A stretch of 64,000 nt of DNA, from positions 60,662,357-60,726,356 of the forward strand of contig OY997647.1 of the NCBI GenBank assembly GCA_963921795.1. The letters run 5' to 3'. Shown here in pieces: positions 10,971 through 22,476 of the stretch; positions within the stretch are counted from its first letter, which is position 1, and each line of letters opens with the position of its first letter. Below the pieces are notes generated by a model. It was given only the letters and a program-made list of their open reading frames with translations, ran no database searches and was not told the origin of the DNA. Source of the DNA: Nannobrachium achirus. Taxonomy: Eukaryota > Chordata > Actinopteri > Myctophiformes > Myctophidae. A program made the position numbers and the translations under genes.

Positions 10971-11312
10971 TAAAGCCCCTATCAGAGTCGGTACCGCGGT
11001 ACAGAGCTATCCACCGCGGTGTAGTCTTTTTGAGTCATAAAACTACAACGTTACGTCATTCCTCGCGGTGAAGAGCTTTCCACCGCGAGTCCCGACACAT
11101 CTCTCTGTTTTTACTATCAGACAGATAGGCTCTTCACCCCGTTCACTGATTGGTCGATCTAGACCAGTCAGTCACGGTGAATAGGACTTCACCGGCCTAT
11201 TCACCGTGACTGACTATGATGGCCTTCACTTATTTCTGACTTGAGGTGGAAAGCTTTCCACCTAAAATTTGCGGTGGATAGCTCTTCACCTTGGACTCTG
11301 ATAGGGGCTTAA
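10971..11312. mobile_element. Harbinger-like MITE with TAA target duplication
   Basis: TAA then AGCCCCTATCAGAGTC..GAGCTATCCACCGC, mirrored by GCGGTGGATAGCTC..GACTCTGATAGGGGCT and TAA. The interior holds TCACGGTGAATAGG inverted repeats. A 3-bp TAA duplication is characteristic of PIF/Harbinger. Confidence 0.75.
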
Positions 11313-11454
11313 GTAGAGCACGGTGGCCACTATCACCAAGGTTCGCCTGGTCCGGGTTCACCTCCCACTCAGGGGAGATGACTACTAGAGTCAACATGTC
11401 TCGGCGCATGCGCACTAACACTCTCCCTGCGCGTCAAGGGTGCGACGCCGTCGG

Positions 11455-11810
11455 GGTGAGAACGGGTTGCCATATATGGGCATATCGACCACGCCACTCT
11501 GACTCAGACATATAGGCCTACCCGATACACCCATTTATGCAATATGCAAGGTAAGGGTATAATAATGGGGGATCTCCATATATGGGCAAAAAAGGGACAA
11601 GGAGGACTGGCAAATACAGAGATCTCCATATATGGGCATAAAAGCACAAAGGTAGACAGACAGATGCAGATAGCTCCATATATGGACACAAATGAGACAG
11701 ACAGACGGGTACAACGGGTACTCTGACAAAGCCCCAAACACTATGATTCAGACAATATCGGTCGGATCGGTAGAGCAACGTAGGTGTGAAGGCTGCGTAG
11801 TGGCCCAAAC
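11455..11810 (+). mobile_element. Helitron-like repeat with CArG array
   Basis: Four CCATATATGG sites at about 11470, 11576, 11626 and 11677 with AAAAGGGACAAGG spacers. The end sequence GCAACGTAGGTGTGAAGGCTGCGTAGTGGCCC is a decayed version of the Helitron end at 9890, and the CTAG is lost. Boundaries are approximate. Confidence 0.5.
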
Positions 11811-12493
11811 CTGTACTTTATATACAGTATAACACTTCCCAATGCATTCTACTATAGGCTACTCAAGAGCTAAGTCTACAAAGTTGCCATTTAAAACTTT
11901 TTTAAACCAGGTCTTTTATTTCTGCTTATGCCTGTAATGGTTTTAGCCTCTTCGTCTCAGAGCTTTGGTAGTCCACAATCACTGAAGTGTTTCCAGTGCT
12001 TTTAATACATAAAGCCAGTGTATTTACACACAGTACGCTGGCTGGCTGCAGCATCAGACAGAATCTCAATTTCCTTTTCTATCCTCCCACTCTCTCTGTA
12101 CACTCCAAAGCTGGGGGGAATGGCATGAAAATGTTATCATGCTATTTATAGTTCAAATATTGATATTCAATGTCTGCATTCATTTTGTTCTGTCTTTATT
12201 TACTGGCCTGTGAATCATAACGCTTTAAAAGGGTAAGTGAAAGACAGAGAGGATGACTAGGGTGAATTGGATGATTAGAATAATAGATAAGAATAATTAC
12301 GGTAGATAAGAAAATAGGAATCTTAAATATGTAGATATGTTTTTGTTATCATCCTACTGTATATTAAAATCGCCTAGTGCATTTACATCCAAAGTATGCA
12401 CAAATAACAACACATGCCAAGGGGAATCCAACTCGCTACGTACACTTTGATTACGCAACATTTTCGACCGGAAGGGCGAAGGAAGTGCTACAG
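11811..12493. other. Unassigned intron sequence
   Basis: AT-rich; no feature recognised. Confidence 0.5.
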
Positions 12494-12954
12494 CAGGGGT
12501 CTTCAACAGGGGGTCTGGGACCCCTAGGGGGTCCTCAGAGCTACTACAGGGGGGCCACCAAATCTTTGTGTGATAGGATCATGTTTTTTACATTAACTGT
12601 GAACCCTAGCATCCCTATTCTCAGTGGAACAAAAAATTGCAGATCTACAAGCTTACAACGCCTCGCGCTGCAAGGCGTTGTAAGCTTATAGATCGGCTAT
12701 GTTTCGCAAAGAGGTTTGTAGAGGGAAAAGAAGAGCAGACTAAAGTATTTGACGGTTCCAGTGGTTAAATGTTTGAAAATACACATTAGCCTACTCCTTG
12801 AACATGATGACAGTGCTGTCAAACAAAAGCTGTCTAAGAAATCTATGACATTTTTTTATCTGCAACACAATTTTATACAATATGTAGTGGGGGTCCCTGA
12901 TTCATCGCTCTCTCAGTTAAGGGGTCCTTGGCCTGAAAACGTTGAAGACCCCTG
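12494..12954. mobile_element. hAT-like MITE, GGGGTCTTCAAC family, copy 3
   Basis: Well-preserved ends CAGGGGTCTTCAACA..CGTTGAAGACCCCTG, with the family body and hairpin module at 12633-12705. Flanking octamers agree only over TGC, so the target duplication is decayed or a boundary has shifted. It directly abuts the GATA microsatellite of the next LINE. Confidence 0.8.
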
Positions 12955-12960
12955 TGCACT

Positions 12961-13045
<85 letters not shown>
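12961..13045. repeat. (GATA)n microsatellite, LINE tail
   Basis: About 21 uninterrupted tetramers. It directly adjoins the 3' end of the minus-strand L2-like LINE and reads (TATC)n in that LINE's sense, as does the relative at 58865-58920. It is the expanded 3' tail of the retrotransposon. Confidence 0.85.
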
Positions 13046-13495
13046 CTTTATTATCCCACGGGGGAGATTCAGTTGCCCAGAGGCAGCACAGCAGTTAAGG
13101 TTACAAGTTACAGAGAAGTAAGAAAAAGAAAAAAGAGTACTGTAGTGTACAGTCCAAAGAGCAAGCACAAAAAAAGATAAATAAAACATAAAGTGTCGAA
13201 AGCTATTGCAAAAAAAAGAAGAAGAATATATACATAAAATGACCACGAAACATTCAACGCTCATAAGTGACACGTCACACACACAAAAAAGCTATACTCA
13301 AAGCATAACTTAACAAACAGTGCCAAAAAAAAAGAGAAAAAAAAGTGCACATAACAGTCACTGCTAGTCAATGCAGTCATGCAACACAAGTATTACACCG
13401 CCATATCAACACTGCAATAGTACAAAGTACAACCAACACAACCCAATAGTGCAGGGCCAGAAAATAAGTGACCAAAGTCAGTGCAAGTAAGTCAA

Positions 13496-13560
<65 letters not shown>

Positions 13561-13930
13561 TTCTTTTTTTCCTTTTTTAAGCATTAATGGGAGCCACAGC
13601 AAGACGCCACAGCAACCCTCTCAGGGAAAAGTACGTTAGAGGTCAGAGTCAGTACAACTTTTGTTCCAGTAGTGCAAGGTAACAGTTGTCCTAGGTAATC
13701 CTATTAGGCCGAGGCAAGCGACCATCATGAGTCTCGTTGTATTGCTTGAGAGCGACCGGCACAAAGGATGCCAAATACGTCACACCACGCCCAGTTAGAC
13801 AGTCGCAGTGATCTTGTCCAGTATAAGGCGGCCCTACACTTCCACAGCATTCCAGATGTGATTCAGCAGAACACCCCAAAGCCCATGGCAGGACTCCCAC
13901 GGCACACAACCCTTTCACTGCTATGTTGCT
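13046..13930 (-). mobile_element. L2/CR1-like LINE 3' end
   Basis: On the minus strand the last part reads TGACTGAA/CTCCCCC.TGGGATAA before a (TATC)n tail, the same as 58865-58920. A minus-strand frame around 13691-13918 contains LASFVPVALKQYNETHDGRL, which looks like the end of the LINE ORF or its 3' region. 5' truncated. A (TA)n tract of about 60 bp at 13497-13557 lies inside. Confidence 0.6.
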
Positions 13931-13989
13931 GACAGAACCCTCGCTAAAAGCCCCCAGGACAAAAATCCACTCGTCCTAGAGAATTCACC

Positions 13990-14360
13990 CTCCTGGGCTG
14001 GCCCTCAAACTGTGGAATAAACTCCCTGTCGCACTTAGAACAACAGACTCACTCCCTAGCTTTCGCCGTGGCCTGAAGACTCACCTCTTCAGACTCCACC
14101 TTAGCCCATAGCACTTACCTCACCTACCCTCAATGACCATACATGAATGCTAGATAGCATTTTTAGGTTTTATATAAAGTTTTTACTGAATGGGTGCTTG
14201 GTCTACACGTTCTTTTTTTTCCCTAGATAATATTTCTATGCGTTTGATGTATTGATGTTGATGTATTGATGTCTTTATTAACTTGCTTATTGTATTGCTT
14301 ATTGTAAGTCGCTCTGGATTAAGAGCGTCTGCTAAATGCTTAAATTGTAATTTGTAAATT
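13990..14360 (+). mobile_element. Non-LTR retrotransposon 3' fragment
   Basis: Reads LWNKLPVALRTTDSLPSFRR then GLKTHLFRL and a stop. This is the usual C-terminal pattern of several fish LINE reverse transcriptases. A 3' UTR follows, ending in GTCGCTCTGGATTAAGAGCG and TCTGCTAAATG. Only the 3' end is present. Confidence 0.65.
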
Positions 14361-14723
14361 GCCTACAAACGCGTACGTAGCGTGCTTTTGTATTGCTGAC
14401 TTTTTCACTCTGCAGACCCACACCACACATCATGCACACGGACACACACTCCACAATTTAAATGAAATAACCTTCTAAATATGTACATCCATAACCCACA
14501 ACATATAGCACATTTTTGTCTTCACTTTCACGTTGCCTGTGCCTTTGCACGCGTCTACTGCCGCCTTGTGGAATGTGGCCAGTGGCAGACTATGTCAAGC
14601 ACGTGTTATGCACGCACGTCCGTGCACGCACCGCACACGCATGGCCGACCATGTCAATACCATATTAAATGTGTTGACCAATTAATTCATAACTCGATGT
14701 ACGTCTACTGTATGTACAAAAGT

Positions 14724-14765
<42 letters not shown>

Positions 14766-14872
14766 GATACGTTATATCTCACACCGGAGAGGAAAATTAT
14801 GTTTTTGTTTTATTATCTAGCCCAGTTATTATCCAAGGCAGTGTCACAGAGATAAGCCTTTCTGACACCAAT
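14361..14872. other. Intron with (TA)n tract
   Basis: A (TA)n tract of about 36 bp at 14728-14764. The 124-codon frame here is non-genic. Confidence 0.5.
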
Positions 14873-15063
14873 AAAGGCCCTTTTCCACCGGCAGCGACAA
14901 CGGTGACGATAGCCATAAAATATCACAGCGATAATTATGCCTTCACATTGATGTCCGATAAAGTTATCGGACATCAATGTGAAGAGGCGCCAATTAACAG
15001 CCGCTCGCGCAGAGCGCACCTCAAGCTGTTTGTCAGAGACCCAGTTCCATATCACTGTGATCT

Positions 15064-17592
15064 TTTTTTTTTTTTTTTTTTTTTTTTATCCCACGATTTT
15101 TGTAACCCATTTTTTCACCCGGTGCCAATTGCCTAAGCTGTGATCCTGGGCTCTACTCTCCCTCTGCCAACCTGGGGAGGGCCCCGAACTGAGCTCATGC
15201 TTCCTTCAATGCATGAGAAGTGAGCAGGCCGCTTCTTATCACCTGACAGGGGGAGCTTCCCCGGTTGGACGTAGCGCGTGGAAGGAACACGTTATTCCAA
15301 CCAGTTCCATTCCCCTCCATCAGGCGCCCCGGCGGGCCAGGGGGAGGCTTTATAGACAACATGCCTGGCCACGCCCCCTACTTCCGACCGGAAGCCCTTT
15401 TTTGGGCTTGATCGTAGCGCGATTTCCTGTTTACGTTCATCTGAATCTGATTCTCCTCTTAACTAACGTAGCCAACTGCAATGGGAATATTAGCCTATTA
15501 CTACACATGATAAAGAATGACCTTTTCCACCCTTAAAATGGACAAAACACGTTTGAAAACTATGCTTTACACATGCCACAAGACACTCGACCCAAACACA
15601 GGCATTGTCATCTTCTGAATGTTCCTAAATCAGCCACAATAAGCCCACTATGCCATCCTTTAAACAGACGTTTTTTTTTTTGCAACCAAGCTAATCTAGG
15701 CTAACAGATTACATCACGGATTCATTAAAACTGGAGCAAATGATCTAATTCCATTGTCGTTTTTCAGTCTAACCCCTAGCTACAGGACCATGACATCTTT
15801 GGTGGTTTTAATACATTGGCCGATTTTATGTATATATTTTTGATATCAAGCCTGCTCCTCTGTCTGGTCACAGGGCTAAGCAGCAGACATTAGCACCCTA
15901 ATAAACACATCAACCTTATCTCAAATGATCTCATCACAGCCTCGTGTTGTCACATAAGCCTTGCCTAATGGGGAATGTAAAGGTTGGCATGTTTAATCCA
16001 CTCTGCGATTTTATATGATTTTTTGAATGCCAAGTTTCCTCCTCCCTCCTGCTGCTAGCTACTGGCTACACACAGCTAACACAGTGGCAGACACACCACG
16101 CTGATTTTTGTTAATAAAACTTACACCTGATGCTCCCCTGATGACTGGCGAGTTGCAGTGTAGCCCTCTGCAGATGGAAAATGGCCAAAATGTATTTTTT
16201 AATCACTCACAGACGACATAGGAGCACTGTGTTCCTTTCACACTCTGCTGTTGTGCTGCACTGGGAAATGTAAACAAAAACTTTTCCCTTCAGAACGCTG
16301 GTTGATCATGTCAAACGTCATCTTCTCCATTCTCCACTCTTCTGGGATGTCACCATGAAGTCACAGTTGGCTTGTGTTGTGTGATATGCATTAATGTTTT
16401 TACAAATAGGCCTGTCAACAACTCAACGCACTCCAGAATAGACATAATACACATTAGCCCACCTATTATGTGCATCCTATGCCGTGTTCATTTCACTATA
16501 TCACTGTAAATCATCGATTTAATCCTAATCAAGGCAATATAAATATCCATTCATATTTAATGCTCATTTAATCATTAAATCCTAAACTGTCACGTCAAAA
16601 CAATGAATACATTTGGCTTTAATAGATACAAAAACAAACTGGATTAATTGAAAATGACAAGTGTTTAAAAGCATTCCTTCAAAGCATCATTGGGAACATT
16701 CCTTATCTCAATAACACAATATACAGTACAACATTTGAAACCCTCAACAGTTTAAAAAAAAGGCATGGACAAGTCAAAGAAAAGTGTGTATAAATATTTT
16801 ATTGCAATAAATATGATGAGGAGATCTCGACCCTCACATCTGGCTTCATTGGTCCTGCATGGACGTACAGTACAGGTCTGAAAGACAGAAAACAATTGCA
16901 TTCACAGATACAACACAACAGCGAAGAGCTTTTATTTCAATTATAATCAATGTTGTGTTGTCACAAGTGAAAATAACTTTTACTTAGTTGTAACAAGAGT
17001 AGTAGTCACCATACAGTAAAAGATCGTAGCTAACAATGCTAATTAGCTAGCATGAGAGTTTTACCTTGTTGTTGTAGCTGACAGCTGGAAAAAAAAACCT
17101 CCGTTGGTTTAACCCTTTCAGTTCATTGTCATAATCTTTTACTGCAGCGCTGGGCAGTGTTGCCAAAATTTGTGAGAGAAATAAGCCAAACAAGCCAACT
17201 CTTGCAATATAAATAAGCAAAAAAAACAAGATAGTTTAGGTAAATAAATTGACTTGGCAACACGTTTATATGCATGCCTGACAGAGAGAACCCGGAAGTT
17301 CACTTTCGACTTGGGGGCGGGGCGTCCCTCCTGCAATCGGCCAGGAATCTTGTCTATAGAGACCAGGATTACTGCATGTTTTTGTGAGGGTATCTACCCT
17401 AGGAGACACGGGGAGAACATGCAAACTCCACACAGAAAGGCCCTTTTGCCAACCCCACCTAGGGTGTGGGCACTGATGACGCGGAGGAGGGAACACGCCC
17501 CCAGCACCCACAGTGTCCCCCGGCGGGAATCGAACCCAGGACCTTCTAGCTGTGAGGCGACAGCACTACTGACTGCGCCACCGTGCCCCCTT
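15064..17592 (-). mobile_element. Retroposon with poly(A) and 16-bp target duplication
   Basis: ATATCACTGTGATCTT stands at both borders (15049-15064 and 17593-17608), and the left border runs into about 25 T's, which is a poly(A) tail on the minus strand. This is a textbook LINE-mediated insertion. In the minus sense it starts with a tRNA-like SINE head (17592 to about 17310) and ends with a SINE-like body at about 15090-15400 (CAGGCGCC, CACCTGACAGGG, GCCAACCTGGGGAGGG). The 1.9 kb between (15420-17290) is AT-rich and unrecognised. It may be a later insertion or a transduced segment. Confidence 0.7.
17310..17592 (-). mobile_element. tRNA-derived SINE head
   Basis: On the minus strand it begins GGGGGCACGGTGGCGCAGTC. 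An A-box-like TGGCGCAGTCAG and the B box GGTTCGATTCC lie about 50 bases apart, the internal pol III promoter of a tRNA gene. The common teleost phrase TGTGTGGAGTTTGCATG TTCTCCCC follows. It is the 5' end of the larger retroposon. Confidence 0.75.
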
Positions 17593-17966
17593 ATATCACT
17601 GTGATCTTAACCACATCGTTGTTGATCCTAACGATGTAGTTGTCGGCTATCGTTGTCTGTATCGGTGTTGAGTGGATGCTGCCGATCCACTTCAATTGAA
17701 AACCCACTTTTTTAAATCGTTATCATCATCGTTATCGCTGCCAGTGGAAAAGGGCCTTTAGTCTGGTCACGAGTAGAGTACACACAGACAGAAAACAAAA
17801 ATCAAATCGATGAAACAATTGTCTCCCTCCCACCGCTCTGCTCGCTGACAGAGAAACACCCAGGTTACTGTTTTAGAACACTCTTCCTTTCCCTGTGGCT
17901 TCAAATGAAAAATGCTAGAGCAGGATAACAAAACAAAAAAAACAGGATAGTGCTGCATCTAACTGT

Positions 17967-18846
17967 GGCCCTATCCAGACGACAACGTATTTTTAATCCC
18001 CGGGGGGGTAAAGCCACGAACGCCCATGGGTGTCCACATGCAGACGCATGCAAACGGAGGACTAGCCGAATAGTTTCCAAAACTCCGGCTGCAGAGCATT
18101 TTTGTTACCCGGGCGTATTTCTTTTACAATGTGGACACCGTAAACGGAGAAGTGCTTGCATGCTTACGTCACCTTGTGCTCCTCGCCTCCTCCTCCTGTC
18201 CTTGCTATGAGAGAATCCCGTGGCAGCATGGTGCTCTCTGTAGAATATCCCTATTTATCAGCGCATTCACGACATGTTAAGCTCGGCTGTCTTGTTAGGG
18301 ATGGAGCCCTAATGATTTATGAATGATTGTTTAATGATAGGCTATTTGTTACTCTTGTCAAATGTCATCTTCATAGATGGTGGTCACTGGTCAGCCACGA
18401 ACTCACAGTTGCAAAAGATACCAGTTATGTTCTGAATTTGTTCATATAGCTTTCCACCGGCTCAATAAGCTGGATCGATCAGGTGCTCATTATCAATAAC
18501 GAGATGCAGCCCTCGATCATCTTGTTAAAGGAGCATATCTGACGCGACGCGCTGCCTCTTCTCTTTGTCAAAGTTTGGATATCAAATGCCAATATCAAAT
18601 GATTTCAAGCATAATGGAGACATACGCATGAATGCAGGCATTACTCCAGTCCATTCTCATCAGTTGTCTGACGCTTTGAAGGTGAGAATATGTTGATTAT
18701 TCACGGCATGTGCCTCCTTTTAAATTATTTCCACGATCAGCGCAAGCTAAAACAAAAGTCCGTCTGAGAGAGCGCACCACTCTCTCTCTCAATACCAAGT
18801 GATGCTTGCTTGACCACGAAGTGATTGATAGAGTTACATTCGTTTA

Positions 18847-18894
<48 letters not shown>

Positions 18895-19209
18895 CACCAC
18901 ACTCGACGATTCCTCTCCCCTCTCCTGCTCTAGAAATAGTTAAATGAATGTTTAAATAGCAATTGTGCATGTTAAAGTGTGAAGATTGTGAAACTTGGAT
19001 AGATAGCCTATAGATAGATAGCTGCTGCAATGATTGCATGAGAGCAGGGGGACGCGCCACCCGCTTCGGTGACGCACAGACAGGGATTTATAGCGTTTTT
19101 ATAATACCATGTGGACACACATATTTTTCTACACGGGCCCGTGTGGAGGCGTAGAGGTTTCAAAACGAGTCAGAAACCCCCGGGGATTTTTTTATGTATA
19201 GACAGGGCC
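17967..19209. mobile_element. DNA transposon relic with GGCCCT ends
   Basis: GGCCCTATCCAGACGACAAC..AATCCCCGGGG on the left and CCCCCGGGGATTTTT..TATAGACAGGGCC on the right are inverted. The interior has no recognisable transposase, so it is non-autonomous. An (AG)n tract of about 38 bp lies at 18851-18889. Confidence 0.6.
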
Positions 19210-19436
19210 TGAGATGCCCTGTTAGCAGTGGGAAAACACCCACTGACACTCGATTAACATTTCTCATGCTTTAATGGAAGAAGATTGCTCATAACTGGTG
19301 CTTTTGCTGGGTCATACTGACAATAGTCTCGCGTGGCCAGACTGTTGACTCCCACAATTTGCAAATCGATTTGTCACTGTCGGGCAGAAACCTCGTATCT
19401 CCAAGTTTCAAATTTGAAATTTATTTCGCAAAGTAA

Positions 19437-19949
19437 GGCCATGGCTACACGGAGCTGGATATTTCTGAATCTAGACATTTTTTTGTGCTGTTGGGGCTTG
19501 CAGCCACATGAAGCTGGATATTTCGGCCGCAAAGCTGGATATTTTTTAAACCGGATAAATAAGTGGAGAGATTGAAAAATATCCGATTCACTGGATCCGT
19601 GTAGACATGGTAACCGGATATCTCTGAAGACTTTACTGTGTGTGTGCTTGTTAGACCTAGATATCTCTGTCGTGTGGACCTAGATATTTTTCTATGTGGA
19701 TATCTGAAAAACCGGGATATATGAAATATCCAGCTCCGTGTGGACCTAGATATTTTTCTATGTGGATATCTGAAAAACAGGGATATATGAAATATCCAGC
19801 TCCGTGTGGACCTAGATATTTTTCTATGTGGATATCTGAAAAACCGGGATATATGAAATATCCAGCTCCGTGTGGACCTAGATATTTTTCTATGTGGATA
19901 TCTGAAAAACCGGGATATATGAAAAATCCAGCTCTGTGTAGCCATGGCC
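19437..19949. mobile_element. Harbinger-like MITE with 66-bp tandem repeats
   Basis: GGCCATGGCTACACGGAGCT and its inverse AGCTCTGTGTAGCCATGGCC form the ends. TAA flanks both sides, and the empty site (GCAAAGTAAAGC) can be read in the 50.3-kb MITE copy. This indicates a 3-bp PIF/Harbinger target duplication. The interior from 19672 holds about four 66-bp tandem units; each contains GGATATATGAAATATCC and part of the TIR. As 66 is a multiple of three, long spurious frames result on both strands. Confidence 0.8.
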
Positions 19950-19982
19950 TAAAGCTTCATCATACAAGGCCGTCGCACAAAA

Positions 19983-20074
19983 GTAGTGAAAACAACTGTT
20001 CTACAAGCACACAACGCCTCGCGGTGCGAGGCGTTGTGTGCTTGTAGATCGGCTGTTTTCACTAGTTTAAATTA
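19983..20074. repeat. Hairpin module
   Basis: AGTGAAAACA..TCTACAAGCACACAACGCCTCGC is mirrored to GTTTTCACTA. This longer-armed form is also in the sister copies at 50234, 52463 and 59887. Confidence 0.85.
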
Positions 20075-20103
20075 TTTTTTAAATGATAAATACAAAACAA
20101 ACA

Positions 20104-20313
20104 GTTTATTATCATACCTCCAGACAAGGTCCCCCTATGGGATATCGGCGCCATCTGGCGGCGCAACAGAGTAAAACTCATATCCTCCCATACGAAAAAT
20201 GTCATTTGTCGGAAGGGCTGTCAATCACAAAACGAGGGCACCGCCCCCGAGTGTATATAAGCCCTGTGGGCTATCATAACTTCCTCTTTCCGCACCTCTG
20301 CCTTGCAACTAGA
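20104..20313 (+). repeat. DIRS left inverted terminal repeat
   Basis: Matches 30937-31175 in inverse, including GGCGCCATCTGGCGGCGCAA and the TATATAAGCCCTGTGGGC block. The TATATAA near 20256 could be a promoter element for the internal ORFs. Confidence 0.85.
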
Positions 20314-20550
20314 GTGTCGCGAACTCAGCCATATAGTAATTAAATTCTGTAAAGTTTAGCCTATAGCGACGGCTAGGAAGTCGGCCACTGGCCTTTATAG
20401 AATCCCTCCTGTACGTTTCTCTTCTATCTTCTCTCTACAGTTCGTGGTTTTCTCTTCGTTTGTCTTTGAGTCTTTACCTTCTTCTCTGTACGCTCTGCCA
20501 CGTGTTTCCCTGCCCTAGCTTAGCTTCGCCTAGCTTCGGTTAGCTTCACG

Positions 20551-22476
20551 ATGGCGGCTCGTCGGCCCACGGTTAGCAGCCTGCTAGCCAGGGTCCCTAA
20601 GAAGTGCGGCCTTCCCAGCTGCAAAGGACTCATCGCCAATGAAGACACCCACCCGTTCTGCATTGTCTGCATGGGGGTAGGACACGCCTTGGCCTCTCTG
20701 TCCCCTCCGGCCCCGGCCACGGGGGTGAACTGTGCTGAATGCCTCCAGTACGACGTTCCAGCCCTCGAGGCCCGATGTGAGATCGCTGCCGCAGGCTACG
20801 GCCTTCACACCACGGTCTCTGCCGGAACCCTCCCAGACACCTCTCCTCGTGTGCCGGACAGCGCTGTACGCCACAGCGCTGCTTCTCGCCACGTGGTTAG
20901 GCCTCCAGCGGCCTTGCCCTCAGCTAGCTTCGGTAGCCCCGATGCTAGCGGGCCTGCTACTGCTGCTCCCCCTACTGTTTCTCCGACTGGCTCGACTGGT
21001 GCCGTGCCCAAGAAGAGAACATGCAAGACCGCCCACGTTGCTCCACCGCCAGCTGCAACCTTGGCCGTCCCTTTCAAGGAATTCCACCCGCTAATCGTCG
21101 GTGACATTCCCCTCTCCTTCTCCGTCCCCCAGCTCCGGGCCATGCGGCCACCTAGCCCCGTCTCCTGGCATGCTAGCGACGGTGACGAACCGGAGCCAGA
21201 GGACTACGACATGTCCGAGGTGGACTCGGAGGGTGAGTACTCGGAAGAAGACGAGTCCACGCTTCCCTCCGGTCAGGGCGGAGGCGCGGCCGGGTCGGTT
21301 CCTCACGCCGAGGTTCCTACCTCCGCCGCGTCCTCCCCAGCCCCTTCTGCCTCTCTCCCCCCTTCCATGCCGGCTGGGGCGAGAGGGGCAGAGGCACAAG
21401 ACCCAGACTCTATCCCCATGGACGAGCTCTCGGTGCTGGAACGTGCTACCATCCGCTGCGGCCTGGAGCTGCCGCTCGGAGGCGCGCCACTCGGACCACG
21501 GGCTAGGGTTCCTATCCTAGGCCAGGATTTGGAACCTTCCCCCCCGCAACGCATGGTTAAGCTCCCACTAGTCCCAGGTTTTGCAGAAGCCCTGCATTCG
21601 ACCTGGACTACGCACAAGGACCCCCCCAAGCTCCCCTTCTTGGTCGACTGCCGCGACGCAGAGAAGGCGGGAATCCCCTTGTGCCCTCCCATGGACAAAC
21701 TGATGGCTCAGTCCCTCATCGGGAGCCTCAAGCCAGCTCATGAGCGGACCGGTCCTGGAGGCCGCAATCCCTTCAACTTGTCCGTGGGGAAGAAGCCTCC
21801 TGGTTTTGCCATCGCCTACGACGACAAGCAGTCGTCCAGGGTCAGGAACTCTTACAGAGCCTCCGCGCTGGCGGCCAGGACGATGAACGCCACCCAGCTG
21901 CTGCTCTCCTCCACCAGGCGCCTCCTTAGCGAGATGCGGGAGGTGCCTAACGATACGGTGGAGGAGGTGGACAAGTCGCTGCGCATGCTGATGGACCTGA
22001 ATGTCCACGCCATCGAGTGGCTTGGACACGGTATGGATTACTGCATCCAGGCGGAACGTGCCAGGTGGCTTGAAAAGGTAAAGTGTCCTGGCAGTTCCGG
22101 AGAGGAGACCGAGAAGGTCCTGCAAGACCTCCCCGGCCACCCTAACTCCCTCATGGGCGGTGGACTGGAGCTTCTCCGCCAGGAGGTGGCGGATAAGAAG
22201 ATCACTCTGGAACTCCTGGAGGCCACGACGGACCCCCAGGCACCCAGAAAGGAGAAGAGGCAGGGACGAAGCAAGGCCCCTGGTCAGGCTGACAGGGGGC
22301 GCTCTGCATCCAAGCAGGGGAAATCCAACAATCCCCCTAGGACCCCCTCCTCCTCCTCCGCGGGACCCCCTCGCACTACAGCGGGGGCTCCTACCCGCTC
22401 TCAATCCCGCCACCCTCCCAGGCACGGGATACCGGCCAGCTCCCACAAGGCCCGTGGGAAGCCGCCGCGAAAGTGA
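20551..22476 (+). CDS. DIRS gag-like ORF1
   Basis: A 641-codon frame on the plus strand of the element. The N-terminus has a Cys/His cluster (C19, C24, H34, C37, C40, H45), the pattern seen at the start of DIRS gag-like proteins. A Pro/Ser/Ala-rich and acidic middle follows, with a conserved central block and a basic, Arg/Lys-rich tail suited to nucleic-acid binding. It would package the element's RNA. GC-rich codon use stands out from the AT-rich flanks. It overlaps the next frame by a few bases. Known from the family; function inferred. Confidence 0.8.
   Translation: MAARRPTVSSLLARVPKKCGLPSCKGLIANEDTHPFCIVCMGVGHALASLSPPAPATGVNCAECLQYDVPALEARCEIAAAGYGLHTTVSAGTLPDTSPRVPDSAVRHSAASRHVVRPPAALPSASFGSPDASGPATAAPPTVSPTGSTGAVPKKRTCKTAHVAPPPAATLAVPFKEFHPLIVGDIPLSFSVPQLRAMRPPSPVSWHASDGDEPEPEDYDMSEVDSEGEYSEEDESTLPSGQGGGAAGSVPHAEVPTSAASSPAPSASLPPSMPAGARGAEAQDPDSIPMDELSVLERATIRCGLELPLGGAPLGPRARVPILGQDLEPSPPQRMVKLPLVPGFAEALHSTWTTHKDPPKLPFLVDCRDAEKAGIPLCPPMDKLMAQSLIGSLKPAHERTGPGGRNPFNLSVGKKPPGFAIAYDDKQSSRVRNSYRASALAARTMNATQLLLSSTRRLLSEMREVPNDTVEEVDKSLRMLMDLNVHAIEWLGHGMDYCIQAERARWLEKVKCPGSSGEETEKVLQDLPGHPNSLMGGGLELLRQEVADKKITLELLEATTDPQAPRKEKRQGRSKAPGQADRGRSASKQGKSNNPPRTPSSSSAGPPRTTAGAPTRSQSRHPPRHGIPASSHKARGKPPRK

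Larger units (their letters stand above)
14873..17760. mobile_element. TIR element (AAAGGCCCTTTTCCAC), split by a retroposon
   Basis: The left end AAAGGCCCTTTTCCACCGGC is mirrored by CTGCCAGTGGAAAAGGGCCTTT on the right, with internal CGATAACG-type inverted motifs. Without the 15064-17592 insertion the element would be about 0.35 kb. No clear target duplication is seen, so the superfamily is open. Confidence 0.65.

Noticed and set aside
12917-13282. A 121-codon minus frame with LSIYLSIYL repeats
   Set aside because: Translation of the (GATA)n tract.
14481-14855. A 124-codon frame
   Set aside because: It includes the (TA)n tract read as IYIYIY and no known motif.
17519-17592. Functional tRNA gene
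   Set aside because: A and B boxes are present, but no cloverleaf closes and the sequence continues as a known SINE-like repeat inside a retroposon.
19445-20047. Long frames on both strands (166 and 117 codons) with repeated WIFHISRFFRYPHRK or KYPAPCGPRYFSMW units
   Set aside because: They are translations of the 66-bp tandem repeat in a MITE; 66 is divisible by three, so no stop arises. Not genes.
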